The notes beneath the pieces were generated by a model, which was not told the origin of the DNA, searched no databases, and saw only the letters and a list, made by a program, of their open reading frames with translations. From contig NZ_JAGFNZ010000002.1 in assembly GCF_019448085.1 (NCBI RefSeq), forward strand, positions 558,001 to 622,000: 64,000 nucleotides of DNA, read 5' to 3'. Source of the stretch: Caproiciproducens faecalis. Lineage in GTDB: Bacteria > Bacillota > Clostridia > Oscillospirales > Acutalibacteraceae. The number at the start of each line of letters is the position of its first letter. Within the stretch, counting starts at the first letter, position 1. Below, piece by piece: positions 43,908 to 53,679 of the stretch. Position numbers and translations under genes: made by a program.

Positions 43908-45172
43908 GACTGCTGCGCCTCCACTCTTACCGTGATTTTGTCAGCACTGGCATTTTTTTGCAGATATTCGGGCGTAAATTTCAGTGTTACCATTTCACCG
44001 GGGGTAAGAATCCGGCTCTTTTTCTCAGCAGCCTGAACATCTCCGACATCAATACAGACCTTTGCATCCTTGAAAACGCCCCTCGGACGGAACATGATCG
44101 TGATAGGCTCATCCAGCTTTCTGGAAATATGCTGGGGAACCGCGCCGGATACACCAAAACCATTGACCACTTCCAGAGTCTCTTCCTCTTCCGGAAGCTG
44201 TCCCTGTACATATTGATAGGCGTTGGCGCCCGCTTTCGCGGATTCTTCGGACACGAAGTCAACCAGATCATGCACATGAAGAACATTTCCGCAGGAGAAA
44301 ATCCCGTCCACGGAGGTCTGAAGGTTTTCATTTACTTCCGCGCCGTTTGTCGCCGGAGAAATCTGTACGCCGGCCATGGTGGTCAGTTCGTTTTCCGGAA
44401 TCAAACCGACAGAAAGCAGGAGCGTGTCACACTCGTAATACTCTTCCGTGCCCGGAATCGGTTTCAGCGTTTTGGGGTCGACCTTGGCAACCGTTACGCC
44501 TTCCAGACGCTCCTTGCCTGCGATGTCGGTCACGGTATGGCTGAGCAGAAGCGGAATATTGTAATCGTCAAGGCACTGTACAATATTTCTTTTCAGTCCG
44601 GCCGAGAACGGCATCAGTTCTACGCAAGCCAAAACCTTAGCACCCAGGAAAGTCATTCTGCGGGCCATAATCAGCCCGATATCGCCGGAGCCGAGAATGA
44701 CGACGCGCTTGCCCGGCATCATACCCTTCAGGTTGGTAAATTTCTGTGCGGTACCCGCCGTATAGATTCCGGAGCATCTCCAGCCGGGAGTGGCAAGGGA
44801 TCCTCTCGGGCGCTCGCGGCAGCCCATGGCAAGGATAATGGATTTCGCTTGGAAATGCTCCAATCCGGCTCCTCTGCTGACTGCGGTTACCACCTTATCC
44901 GGAGTAATGTTGATAACCATGGTATCGCACTGAGCGGGAATCCCGTATTCCAGAACCTTGTCAATGTATCTCTGCGCATACTCGGGACCGGTAAGCTCCT
45001 CCTTAAAGGTATGGAGGCCAAATCCGTTGTGGATACACTGTTTCAGAATACCGCCGAGATTTTCTTCTCTTTCAAGAATCAGAATATTTCTCGCGCCCGC
45101 CTCGTAAGCGGAAACAGCGGCTGCCAGACCGGCAGGTCCGCCGCCGATAATCAAAATGTCTACATTACGCAT
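43904..45172 (-). CDS. FAD-dependent NAD(P)H oxidoreductase of the glp module
   Basis: The 422-residue flavoprotein begins MRNVDILIIGGGPAGLAAAV (FAD GxGxxG) and has a second nucleotide loop (VVILGSGDIGLIMAR, about 160) and a C-terminal FAD-contact segment (VDGIFSCGNVLHVHDLVDFV). It resembles the NADH:acceptor subunits encoded with glpO-like dehydrogenases in Clostridia. Probably it transfers electrons from glycerol-3-phosphate oxidation to NAD+ or another acceptor, with DUF1667. Start 45172 is preferred (AAAGGGG 9 bases upstream); ATG 45178 is an alternative. Overlaps the upstream gene by 8 bases. Confidence 0.85.
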   Translation of the reverse strand: MRNVDILIIGGGPAGLAAAVSAYEAGARNILILEREENLGGILKQCIHNGFGLHTFKEELTGPEYAQRYIDKVLEYGIPAQCDTMVINITPDKVVTAVSRGAGLEHFQAKSIILAMGCRERPRGSLATPGWRCSGIYTAGTAQKFTNLKGMMPGKRVVILGSGDIGLIMARRMTFLGAKVLACVELMPFSAGLKRNIVQCLDDYNIPLLLSHTVTDIAGKERLEGVTVAKVDPKTLKPIPGTEEYYECDTLLLSVGLIPENELTTMAGVQISPATNGAEVNENLQTSVDGIFSCGNVLHVHDLVDFVSEESAKAGANAYQYVQGQLPEEEETLEVVNGFGVSGAVPQHISRKLDEPITIMFRPRGVFKDAKVCIDVGDVQAAEKKSRILTPGEMVTLKFTPEYLQKNASADKITVRVEAQQS

Positions 45173-46616
45173 CTTCATGATCCCCTTTCTCAAAAAGGTA
45201 GCTTTCCAGATATTTGGAGTTTCCTCCGAATTTTGATACTTCAAGCGGGGATATATGAAGCTCTTCACATAAAATTTCCAAAGTTCTGGGGGTGCAGAAT
45301 CCGGCCTGGCATCTGCCCATTCCGGCCCTCGTCCTTCTCTTAATGCCATCCACCGACCTGGCTCCTACCGGCCTGCGGATTGCTTCTCTAATTTCAGCTT
45401 CCGTTACGGTTTCGCACCGGCAGACAACCTTTGCGTAATCCGGGTTGATGGAAATTGCTTTTGCTCTCTCTTCGTCCGTCATTTCTCTGAACTTCGGTAT
45501 CCCTTTTCTCATCGGGTTGAAATTGTCTTTCTTCTTTGCGCCGAGCTTGTCGGTAATCATTTCCGCCAGATACTCAGCAATGGCCGGTGACGAAGTCAGT
45601 CCCGGAGATTCCACGCCCGCCGCGTTAAAGAACATCGGAGCGTCCGGCGCTTCGCCAAGTACAAATTCGTTTTTATTGCAATGCGCGCGCAGTCCGGAGA
45701 AAGTCGTGATATAATTTCTGGCGGGGATATGCTCCCAGGTAAGGCTGGCGTATTTCAGAACCTTTGCAAGCCCTTCGGTGGTAGTTCTTGTGTCGGTCTT
45801 ATCGTCAATATCCTCTGCGGTTGGGCCGATCAGAATGGTTCCGTCCACAGTCGGGGTCACCAGAATGCCTTTTCCCATTTTGGTTGGGAGCTGGAAAATA
45901 GATGCGTGGAAAGTGTCACTGAATTTTTTATCGACAATGTAATACTCGCCTCTGCGGGGAACAATCGTAATTTTATCCTCAGAAACCATGTTGTTGATTA
46001 CATCGGAATAAAGTCCGGCGCAATTGACGACTGCTTTTGCTGTAAAGGTTCCAGCCTTGCTTGTAACTTTCCAACCGTCTTTCACTTTTTCTATGGCAGT
46101 GACTTCTGCTTCACGGTAAAAATTAACACCGTTCATTGCTGCGTTTTCGGCAAAGGCCTGAGTCAGCTCGTATGGGCAGACAATTCCGCCGTTGGTGACC
46201 AGCAGTGCCTCGTACGCCGTGCTGCCAATGTTCGGTTCTCTTTTTCTAAGTTCATCTTGTCCAATAATGCTGAGACCGGGAACTCCGTTTTCTATTCCTT
46301 GCTCTTTTAAAGCCACCAGGCTTTCATGATCTTCCGGGTTGAAGGACACGACCAGGGATGTATTCCATTTATGCGGAACGTCCAGTTCCTCACAGACTTT
46401 ATCGTACATTTTGTTTCCGAGGACATTGAATTTTGCTTTTTGCGTACCGGGGTGGGCATCATAGCCGCCGTGAATAATCGCTGTATTTGCCTTACTTTGG
46501 CCGTTGCTGATATCATCGGTTTTTTCCAGCAGTGCAATGTTCAGGCTGTATCTTGACAATTCTCTGGCTACCGCGCAGCCCACAACACCTCCGCCAATGA
46601 TGATTACATCTACCAT
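45165..46616 (-). CDS. glpA: FAD glycerol-3-phosphate dehydrogenase with BFD-type [2Fe-2S] domain
   Basis: The 483-residue protein has an N-terminal DAO-type FAD domain (MVDVIIIGGGVVGCAVAREL, and GGYDAHPGTQKAKFNV) and a C-terminal BFD-like domain (about 395-470) with VVCRCETVTEAEIREAI and GMGRCQAGFCTPR, four Cys for [2Fe-2S]. This is the anaerobic GlpA-like arrangement, so it likely oxidises glycerol-3-phosphate to DHAP and gives electrons to the neighbouring flavoprotein. A related L-2-hydroxyglutarate-oxidase label is possible for such proteins, but the locus argues for glycerol-3-phosphate. ATG 46616 is chosen over an upstream start at 46673. Confidence 0.88.
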   Translation of the reverse strand: MVDVIIIGGGVVGCAVARELSRYSLNIALLEKTDDISNGQSKANTAIIHGGYDAHPGTQKAKFNVLGNKMYDKVCEELDVPHKWNTSLVVSFNPEDHESLVALKEQGIENGVPGLSIIGQDELRKREPNIGSTAYEALLVTNGGIVCPYELTQAFAENAAMNGVNFYREAEVTAIEKVKDGWKVTSKAGTFTAKAVVNCAGLYSDVINNMVSEDKITIVPRRGEYYIVDKKFSDTFHASIFQLPTKMGKGILVTPTVDGTILIGPTAEDIDDKTDTRTTTEGLAKVLKYASLTWEHIPARNYITTFSGLRAHCNKNEFVLGEAPDAPMFFNAAGVESPGLTSSPAIAEYLAEMITDKLGAKKKDNFNPMRKGIPKFREMTDEERAKAISINPDYAKVVCRCETVTEAEIREAIRRPVGARSVDGIKRRTRAGMGRCQAGFCTPRTLEILCEELHISPLEVSKFGGNSKYLESYLFEKGDHEDA

Positions 46617-46654
46617 TTTGTGTACACCACTCTTTAATTTATTTGGAATTTTTT

Positions 46655-46690
46655 TAAAATAATGCAGGGGCAAATTTTGTTCGCCCCTGC
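46655..46690 (-). terminator. Intercistronic terminator-like hairpin after glpF
   Basis: Minus strand GCAGGGGC ... GCCCCTGC then ATTATTTTAAAA, between glpF and the glpA-like gene. It may lower readthrough into the oxidoreductase/dha genes. Confidence 0.65.
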
Positions 46691-46765
46691 AAATATTTTA
46701 TGAATTCATCGCTATGTACTTACAAGGCATATTAAATCTTAATATAACCTAATACAACCATGCAT

Positions 46766-47482
46766 TTACCACGGAATAGCTGCATATAAGAGGGCACCGA
46801 TAACGCCGCCAATGATAGGCCCAAAGATCGGAACGATAAGGCCATAGCTCCAGTTGGAATCGCCCTTGCCTTTAATGGGGAGGATTGCATGGGCAAGACG
46901 AGGTCCAAGGTCACGGGCAGGATTCAAAGCATAACCTGTCAGCCCGCCTAAAGACATACCGATGGATGTGATGATTCCGAATACGAACAGATAATTTACG
47001 CCAACTCCGCCGGCACCGGCTACATTGCCAAAACCAAGCAGGGCGAATACCAGTACAAAGGTAGCAACAGCTTCGCAGAAGGTGTTACGGCCAATATTGC
47101 GGACAGAAGGACCGGTCGAGAAAACGCCGAGTTTTGTTCCGGCTTCTTCTGTTGCGTCGAACTGATCCTTAAACATCAGATAAACAATAACGGCACCAAC
47201 GAAAGCACCCGCGATTTGAGCAATAATATAGCCCGGAACCATGGCCCAGCTGAACTTGCCAATGGAAGCAAGCGCTATGGTCAAAGCTGGATTGAAGCTT
47301 GCGCCGGAAGCGGCGCCAAAAATACAGGCAGGAACCATGACCGCAAGGCCCCATGCTAAAGTAATCTGGATGGAACCCGCACCCTTCATTCCGGATTTAT
47401 TCAGTGTAACATTGGCGACAACTCCATCGCCGAGCATAATCAGCATCATTGTTCCCAAAAATTCCGCAAGATATGGTAACAT
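46766..47482 (-). CDS. glpF: Glycerol uptake facilitator (aquaglyceroporin)
   Basis: The 238-residue membrane protein has six helices and both half-helix motifs, GASFNPALT and GYALNPARD; the Asp after the second NPA-R is typical of glycerol-conducting channels. It lets glycerol diffuse in, where GlpK traps it. ATG 47482 is chosen because GAGGTG lies 8 bases upstream. Located directly after glpK. Confidence 0.95.
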   Translation of the reverse strand: MLPYLAEFLGTMMLIMLGDGVVANVTLNKSGMKGAGSIQITLAWGLAVMVPACIFGAASGASFNPALTIALASIGKFSWAMVPGYIIAQIAGAFVGAVIVYLMFKDQFDATEEAGTKLGVFSTGPSVRNIGRNTFCEAVATFVLVFALLGFGNVAGAGGVGVNYLFVFGIITSIGMSLGGLTGYALNPARDLGPRLAHAILPIKGKGDSNWSYGLIVPIFGPIIGGVIGALLYAAIPW

Positions 47483-47511
47483 TAACAATACACCTCAATC
47501 TTTTTTTAATA

Positions 47512-47555
47512 CCGGCCCCCTGCAGATGGGAGGTTACCCCTGTGACGGGGGCCGG
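47512..47555 (-). repeat. Intercistronic hairpin between glpK and glpF
   Basis: Perfect 9-bp GC arms ccggccccc / gggggccgg enclose a 26-base loop with a smaller hairpin. There is no T run directly after it on the minus strand, so it is more likely an mRNA-stabilising or processing element than a terminator. Confidence 0.6.
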
Positions 47556-47607
47556 CTAAAATAATAATCGTTTACTCTCTAAACCGCAATTTAAAACAGA
47601 AGATTTA

Positions 47608-49407
<1,800 letters not shown>

Positions 49408-49433
49408 AAAATTCCCGTACTCAATGTACGGGA
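49408..49433 (-). terminator. Terminator of the TetR-family gene
   Basis: Minus strand TTCCCGTAC-ATTGA-GTACGGGAA followed by TTTTTG, right after the regulator stop codon. Confidence 0.88.
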
Positions 49434-49440
49434 ACCGAAA

Positions 49441-50004
49441 TCAAATTGCTATTCGTTTTTGCTTTTCCGTGCCGTGGTAAATCATACGGAGAAGAGCTTT
49501 GATCTTTTTGATAACATCCTCTTCGCTCTCCTGCATTCCCCGGCTGACCCACTGGATGCCAAAATTTACAAATGCCGTAGTAAAAAAGTCAACCAGAAAA
49601 TCCGCGTCATCTTTGCTTATGTATTTGCAGTTTTCAAGACTAATGCCAAGCTTTTCAACCCAAGTGTGTACAACGGGCTCCAAAAAGCCCTCCAGATATT
49701 CCTTTTTGATGGATCGAATGGTATTTCTGCAAAATGCACGGTTGGCTTTGCAGTATTTCATCACCTGTATAACCGCGCTCTCCCACTCATCATCCTGCAC
49801 TCCGTCCATCTGACTGAAGATGTCGTTGCGGTAAATCCAGCTCAACAGCTCGTACATATCTTTGAAATGGTAATAGAACGTCTGCCGGTTCAATCCACAA
49901 TTGCTGGTCACATTCTGGACGGTGATTTTGTTGAATGGGGTTCGGCCCATCAATTCCTTCAGAGAATTTGCAAGCTGCTGTTTGGTCTGCGAAGCATATT
50001 CCAT
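49441..50004 (-). CDS. TetR-family regulator, DhaS-like
   Basis: The 187-residue product has an N-terminal helix-turn-helix (KITVQNVTSNCGLNRQTFYYHFKDMYELLSWIY) and an all-helical C-terminal ligand domain. The pattern matches the DhaS group of TetR proteins, which activate dihydroxyacetone kinase genes in Lactococcus. Its place upstream of glpK and in the same strand as dhaKLM supports control of this locus. Whether it activates or represses, and with which ligand, is not visible. GGAGG precedes the ATG. Confidence 0.85.
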   Translation of the reverse strand: MEYASQTKQQLANSLKELMGRTPFNKITVQNVTSNCGLNRQTFYYHFKDMYELLSWIYRNDIFSQMDGVQDDEWESAVIQVMKYCKANRAFCRNTIRSIKKEYLEGFLEPVVHTWVEKLGISLENCKYISKDDADFLVDFFTTAFVNFGIQWVSRGMQESEEDVIKKIKALLRMIYHGTEKQKRIAI

Positions 50005-50075
50005 GTTTTTTCCTCCATTTTAGCATTCAGCTACTATTGCAAAATAGATAAAACAAACACTCATCCATAATGTAT

Positions 50076-50105
50076 ATTATACTATATAACTTAATTATGA
50101 TTCAA
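50076..50105 (-). promoter_or_regulatory. Promoter of the TetR-family gene
   Basis: Minus strand TTGAAT, 18 bases, TATAAT, about 75 bases upstream of the start. Confidence 0.6.
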
Positions 50106-50165
50106 GAGTAACTTTGCATTGGAAGAAAGCGCTTTCAGAATGGCTGAAATCTGTGCAAAAGCACA

Positions 50166-50738
50166 TTACTCAGCGGAAGGACTGCGGGACGGACTCAAGG
50201 TCTCGGTAAGCACGGAAAAGATAAAAGCCGTAATTCCCAGCCCCAGCAAAATATCCCCCACGCTGATAAAGCTGCCGACATAGGGAATCCGTACAGGAAT
50301 GATATCGCCTAAAAAATAAAATCTCGCTCCGTGCGTTGCAACGAAGTAATTTGCCTTTTTCGCGTAGACCGCCTCCGGGGTCATTCCGGGAAACATCGCA
50401 AGCGCCAGAGGAGACACCGGCATGCGAAAATTATTGCACAAAATAACCAGCAGATTGCAAAGCGTACCGGCTCCGGCAAGGATTGCCCCCGCTGCCCTGC
50501 GGCGGTTCAAAATCAGAAACATGATGATGCAGAGATAGCTCAGGCCGGTAAAAAGCCACGGAACCTTTCCGGCAAAAGCAGGCAAATAGGAAAAAGGAAG
50601 CTCCGCGAGCAGGCCAGCCACAGGAAGCCACAGACCGCGGACAGAAGAGATGTTTCCGTACTGATTTGCGGTGCCTCTTCTGCAGTTTGCGGCGCAGGCA
50701 GCCAAAAAACCCGCCAGAACAAAAAGAAATAAAATCAT
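50166..50738 (-). CDS. DUF5317 family membrane protein
   Basis: The 190-residue product has about six hydrophobic segments and the family-like pattern FRMPVSPLALAMFPG, LGDIIPVRIPYVGSFISVGDILLGLG. The function of DUF5317 is unknown. ATG 50738 has GGAG 7 bases upstream; a longer start at 50777 inside the HD-GYP gene is rejected. It follows the HD-GYP gene by 16 bases and is probably cotranscribed with it. Confidence 0.8.
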   Translation of the reverse strand: MILFLFVLAGFLAACAANCRRGTANQYGNISSVRGLWLPVAGLLAELPFSYLPAFAGKVPWLFTGLSYLCIIMFLILNRRRAAGAILAGAGTLCNLLVILCNNFRMPVSPLALAMFPGMTPEAVYAKKANYFVATHGARFYFLGDIIPVRIPYVGSFISVGDILLGLGITAFIFSVLTETLSPSRSPSAE

Positions 50739-50754
50739 AATGATTCTCCGGATT

Positions 50755-52050
50755 CTATGAAATGACACCCTTGTCATGAAGGGCTTCCAAAAAAGCGGCC
50801 ACCACCTTGGGGTGAAACTGTTTTCCGCTTTCCTCTTTTAAAATTTCCACCACCCGCTCCACCGGCTTGCTTGCGCAGTACGGACGGTCGCTGGTCATGG
50901 CGTCGTAAGCGTCTGCCACACCGATAATATAGACCGCGGTTGAAATTTCGTCCCCTTTCGTATGATCGGGGTACCCCCCTCCGTCATACCGCTCATGATG
51001 ATGGAGAATCGCTTCTCGGATTGCGTCATTGAGCTTCACGTTTTTTAAAATAGACGCGCTGATCTGCGGATGCGTCATAATGACAGCCCGCTCCTCCGGG
51101 GTAAGCGGACCGGGCTTATTCAGTATTTTTTCATCGATTCCGATTTTTCCCACATCGTGCAGAAGGGCGGCCACCTTAATATCATCGATATCTCCCGCAT
51201 GGTAGTGCATCTTGCAGGCAATCATTTCCGCGTACTCTTCCACCCGGTGCGCGTGACCTTCGGTATATTTGTCCTTTGCTTCGAGTGCGGCCGTCAGGGT
51301 CTTGACCATTGCATAGTAATTTTTCTTTACATCCAAATATAGAACGAAACTATACCTTGCCAAAAGCAATGGAAGCATAATAAGAATGACTAAATATAAT
51401 CCGTTTTCCATTACCATAAACTTTGCAATGAAGTACGCTATCGGAGTGGAAACGGTAATATTGGGCCAAAAATCAACCAGTGTTTTCCATAAAGAATTAA
51501 AAAACGGTGTTTTTAAATTCAGGGAAAACAACAGTAATAACAGGCTGCAGTTAACCAAGAAATAAAATAATGAAGCCAAAATACCGGGTAACAGAATATC
51601 GGGCAGCTTCAGCGACCCAACTACCCCACCGACTGCTTGATAAAGAACCCCAGCTGAATAAACTGAGATCATAAAATTGGACGCATTAAATGTTGTTTTA
51701 ATTGGCTGTGTATTAAAAATATGAATAAACTTTTTTTCTTCCGTGTGCGACGGCTCCACTACAAAAGCAGTACTTAAAAAGACCATTGTAACAGCAACAA
51801 TCGGACCCTTACACAGGATTGCAGCCAGATTGCAGATAAACGACATATCAATTGCGTAATCGTCTCTTATGTAAATCGGAAAGCAACGACAAATAATGTA
51901 CAGAAATAATAGAATTGCAAACTGTACGATTTCATCAGATCTGTGTCCACTGAAATAAATGAAATTGAAATATGAATATACACAGTATGAGCCAAGCGAA
52001 AATCCAATTGCTGAAACCAGATAAGCATATATTTTTGAAGAACGGCTCAT
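50755..52050 (-). CDS. Membrane HD-GYP phosphodiesterase
   Basis: The 431-residue protein has about six to seven helices in residues 1-235, an uncharacterised membrane sensor region, followed by HD-GYP (about 245-425). The metal site shows in LLHDVGKIGI, THPQISASIL and HHHERYDGGGYP, with GYP complete, so c-di-GMP hydrolysis is plausible. VADAYDAMTSDRPYC is the standard downstream motif. It may oppose the diguanylate cyclase at 23769-25112. AAGGAGG precedes the ATG. It follows the 25-residue peptide gene by 46 bases. Confidence 0.92.
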   Translation of the reverse strand: MSRSSKIYAYLVSAIGFSLGSYCVYSYFNFIYFSGHRSDEIVQFAILLFLYIICRCFPIYIRDDYAIDMSFICNLAAILCKGPIVAVTMVFLSTAFVVEPSHTEEKKFIHIFNTQPIKTTFNASNFMISVYSAGVLYQAVGGVVGSLKLPDILLPGILASLFYFLVNCSLLLLLFSLNLKTPFFNSLWKTLVDFWPNITVSTPIAYFIAKFMVMENGLYLVILIMLPLLLARYSFVLYLDVKKNYYAMVKTLTAALEAKDKYTEGHAHRVEEYAEMIACKMHYHAGDIDDIKVAALLHDVGKIGIDEKILNKPGPLTPEERAVIMTHPQISASILKNVKLNDAIREAILHHHERYDGGGYPDHTKGDEISTAVYIIGVADAYDAMTSDRPYCASKPVERVVEILKEESGKQFHPKVVAAFLEALHDKGVIS

Positions 52051-52096
52051 ATGTACCTCCTTCTATATAGAAAAATCAGGTTTACAGTTTAAGTAA

Positions 52097-52174
52097 TTAC
52101 TTCCAAGAAAAACTTGCGCCTGCGGTTGCCACAACAGAAAGTATGGACATTAACGCAAACAGAATCTTTTTCAT
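52097..52174 (-). CDS. 25-residue secreted-type peptide
   Basis: A short frame from ATG 52174 to TAA 52097 encodes MKKILFALMSILSVVATAGA then SFSWK. It has Lys2-3, a hydrophobic core and a small-residue stretch (ATAGA), like a signal peptide or an AgrD-like leader, but no Cys for a thiolactone. GGAGG lies 9 bases before the start, which supports translation. It sits 46 bases upstream of the HD-GYP gene. Whether it is a signal, a leader or only a regulatory frame is unknown. Confidence 0.5.
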   Translation of the reverse strand: MKKILFALMSILSVVATAGASFSWK

Positions 52175-52175
52175 T

Positions 52176-52230
52176 GATATAGCCCTCCGTAAAACATTCT
52201 CTGTTCTCCGCTAAATAAACAGGCTATATC
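52176..52230 (-). promoter_or_regulatory. Hairpin that can mask the small-peptide ribosome binding site
   Basis: Nine-base perfect arms (gatatagcc 52176-52184 and ggctatatc 52222-52230) would place the gap between ribosome binding site (52184-52188) and ATG inside a stem. Translation control is inference. Confidence 0.4.
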
Positions 52231-52282
52231 CGCTACGCTTAGTGAATCTGACTGCAAACCTGATTTTTTCCCGAATTATGCG

Positions 52283-52915
52283 CTAAAGATTTGAAATTTT
52301 GCGGTTCAGCGCGTCAAGGGTGGCCTTTACGACCGCATATCCGGCATCATCGCCAACAAAAGAGCTGCCCAGGTAACGCTCCACACTGTTTTTGAAGTTC
52401 ACCGCAATACAGACCGCGACGGCCTTTTCTTCTGTAAGGTCAAAAAGCTTTACATCTATTGGCGAAAGGGACATGTCTGGCTCAATAAAGTTAGAGACCG
52501 CATTTAGAGTTGCCTGACAGATCATTTTATTGATTTCCACACTGTCATTTAACGCGGAGGCTTCTCCGCTGTAGGCGGTCTCTCCGTCACAAAGGGAGAC
52601 TGTCGCGGTTGACCTGTTTTTGCTTTTTGAAATACTGATCTCTTCAAAAACCAGTCTGTCCTTGATCCGCTGTGTGTTTTCAGACGGAATCTGGGCGATA
52701 CTAATCACTTTATGATCGATAGTTGTATCGAACTGTACAAAAATAGCTGATTGAATGTCGCGTGCAATTTGCTTTGGCGAGCGGCTCGTATCGGAAAGCA
52801 CATGAATTTCCGTAATCGTGTCACCCGACTGAACAATACTGGATTTTATGACACCGGGCAGCTTGTCTATCAGATCAGAATACCCGTTTACCAACAGGCC
52901 TTGATTGTCCTCCAT
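52283..52915 (-). CDS. Conserved two-module protein upstream of HD-GYP gene
   Basis: The 210-residue product has no signal peptide or helices in the membrane. The first part (about 15-75) reads IVQSGDTITEIHVLSDTSRSPKQIARDIQSAI then FDHKVISIAQI-like strands, suggesting a small alpha/beta ligand or nucleic-acid binding fold. The second part (about 100-205) reads ATVSLCDGETAYSGEASALNDS, with AVAVCIAVNF, a pattern of alternating strands and helices like an ACT or LeuA-regulatory type fold. I do not recognise a named family. GGGGGG precedes the ATG. It may be in one transcript with the peptide and HD-GYP genes. Confidence 0.6.
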   Translation of the reverse strand: MEDNQGLLVNGYSDLIDKLPGVIKSSIVQSGDTITEIHVLSDTSRSPKQIARDIQSAIFVQFDTTIDHKVISIAQIPSENTQRIKDRLVFEEISISKSKNRSTATVSLCDGETAYSGEASALNDSVEINKMICQATLNAVSNFIEPDMSLSPIDVKLFDLTEEKAVAVCIAVNFKNSVERYLGSSFVGDDAGYAVVKATLDALNRKISNL

Positions 52916-53136
52916 TTGAGAACCCCCCGTATTATATACTCAAAACGTACAGAACCGGATAAATCGGTTTTCTACATATTCATTTAAATTATATTAAATA
53001 GCGCCCTGTTTATCAATGCTTTTTGGAAATATTATGGAGCATTATTTGTAAAAACTTATAAAAATACATCCCACGGTAGAATTCCGGGGATGTAAGGCAA
53101 TATATGGAATTATTTCGAAACATTCACGCGAGTTCT

Positions 53137-53562
53137 TCAGGTCTTTTTAATAAACTCCGTACGGCACACCGGGCAGGTAATGCTGATTTTCCCCTTGCCC
53201 TTCGGGACGCGCAGGGTATTCGAGCAATGGGGGCACTTATAGTAACGATGTGTTTTTCTGTCCTTCATTCGGTATGAGAGATGATGCATCCCGTTCTGTG
53301 CGCGGTAGAGCGAGCGGCGAAGGCGCTCATGAACAGGACTCCACCATTTCAGAAAGCGGACATTCTCCTGGTACCGTTTCCCAATATTTCTTGAAAACAT
53401 TCTGTAAAAACAGAGCGCTAAAGGAATATAGGCAATGAGCAGCAAAATTGGCAGTCTGAAAAGCTGCGCAATCAGGGACAGCAGCACATAAAGCACCGCA
53501 AACGCAACGCAAAGCTGGTCGGTACCGTACCTTCCCATCATCATTCTTCTGAACCAGTCCAT
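53137..53562 (-). CDS. Membrane protein with C-terminal zinc ribbon
   Basis: The 141-residue product starts MDWFRRMMMGRYGTDQLCVA, has two adjacent helices at about 14-48, an Arg-rich middle and a C-terminal zinc ribbon: YKCPHCSNTLRVPKGKGKIS then CPVCRTEF. The two CxxC pairs suggest a structural zinc. Function unknown. ATG 53562 is chosen (GGAGAGG 8 bases upstream) over an upstream start at 53613. Confidence 0.7.
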   Translation of the reverse strand: MDWFRRMMMGRYGTDQLCVAFAVLYVLLSLIAQLFRLPILLLIAYIPLALCFYRMFSRNIGKRYQENVRFLKWWSPVHERLRRSLYRAQNGMHHLSYRMKDRKTHRYYKCPHCSNTLRVPKGKGKISITCPVCRTEFIKKT

Positions 53563-53679
53563 CGGGCAAACCTCTCCTTCATTGTACGGCGGCGAAAGTT
53601 CCGCGCGCCTCAATGGTATGATTATAACGCTTTTGGATGGAAAATATCTAAATAATCCGTTAATTTTTCGAAAAACCGC

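Noticed and set aside
43958-45343. Plus-strand open frame of 461 codons antisense to the glp oxidoreductase
   Set aside because: Shadow frame; the minus-strand gene has complete FAD motifs and operon overlaps.
52175-52282. Possible c-di-GMP riboswitch upstream of the peptide/HD-GYP genes (GCAAACC word)
   Set aside because: Only one short word resembles the GEMM-I class and it is on the opposite strand; the conserved GGACGCAAAGCC core is absent.
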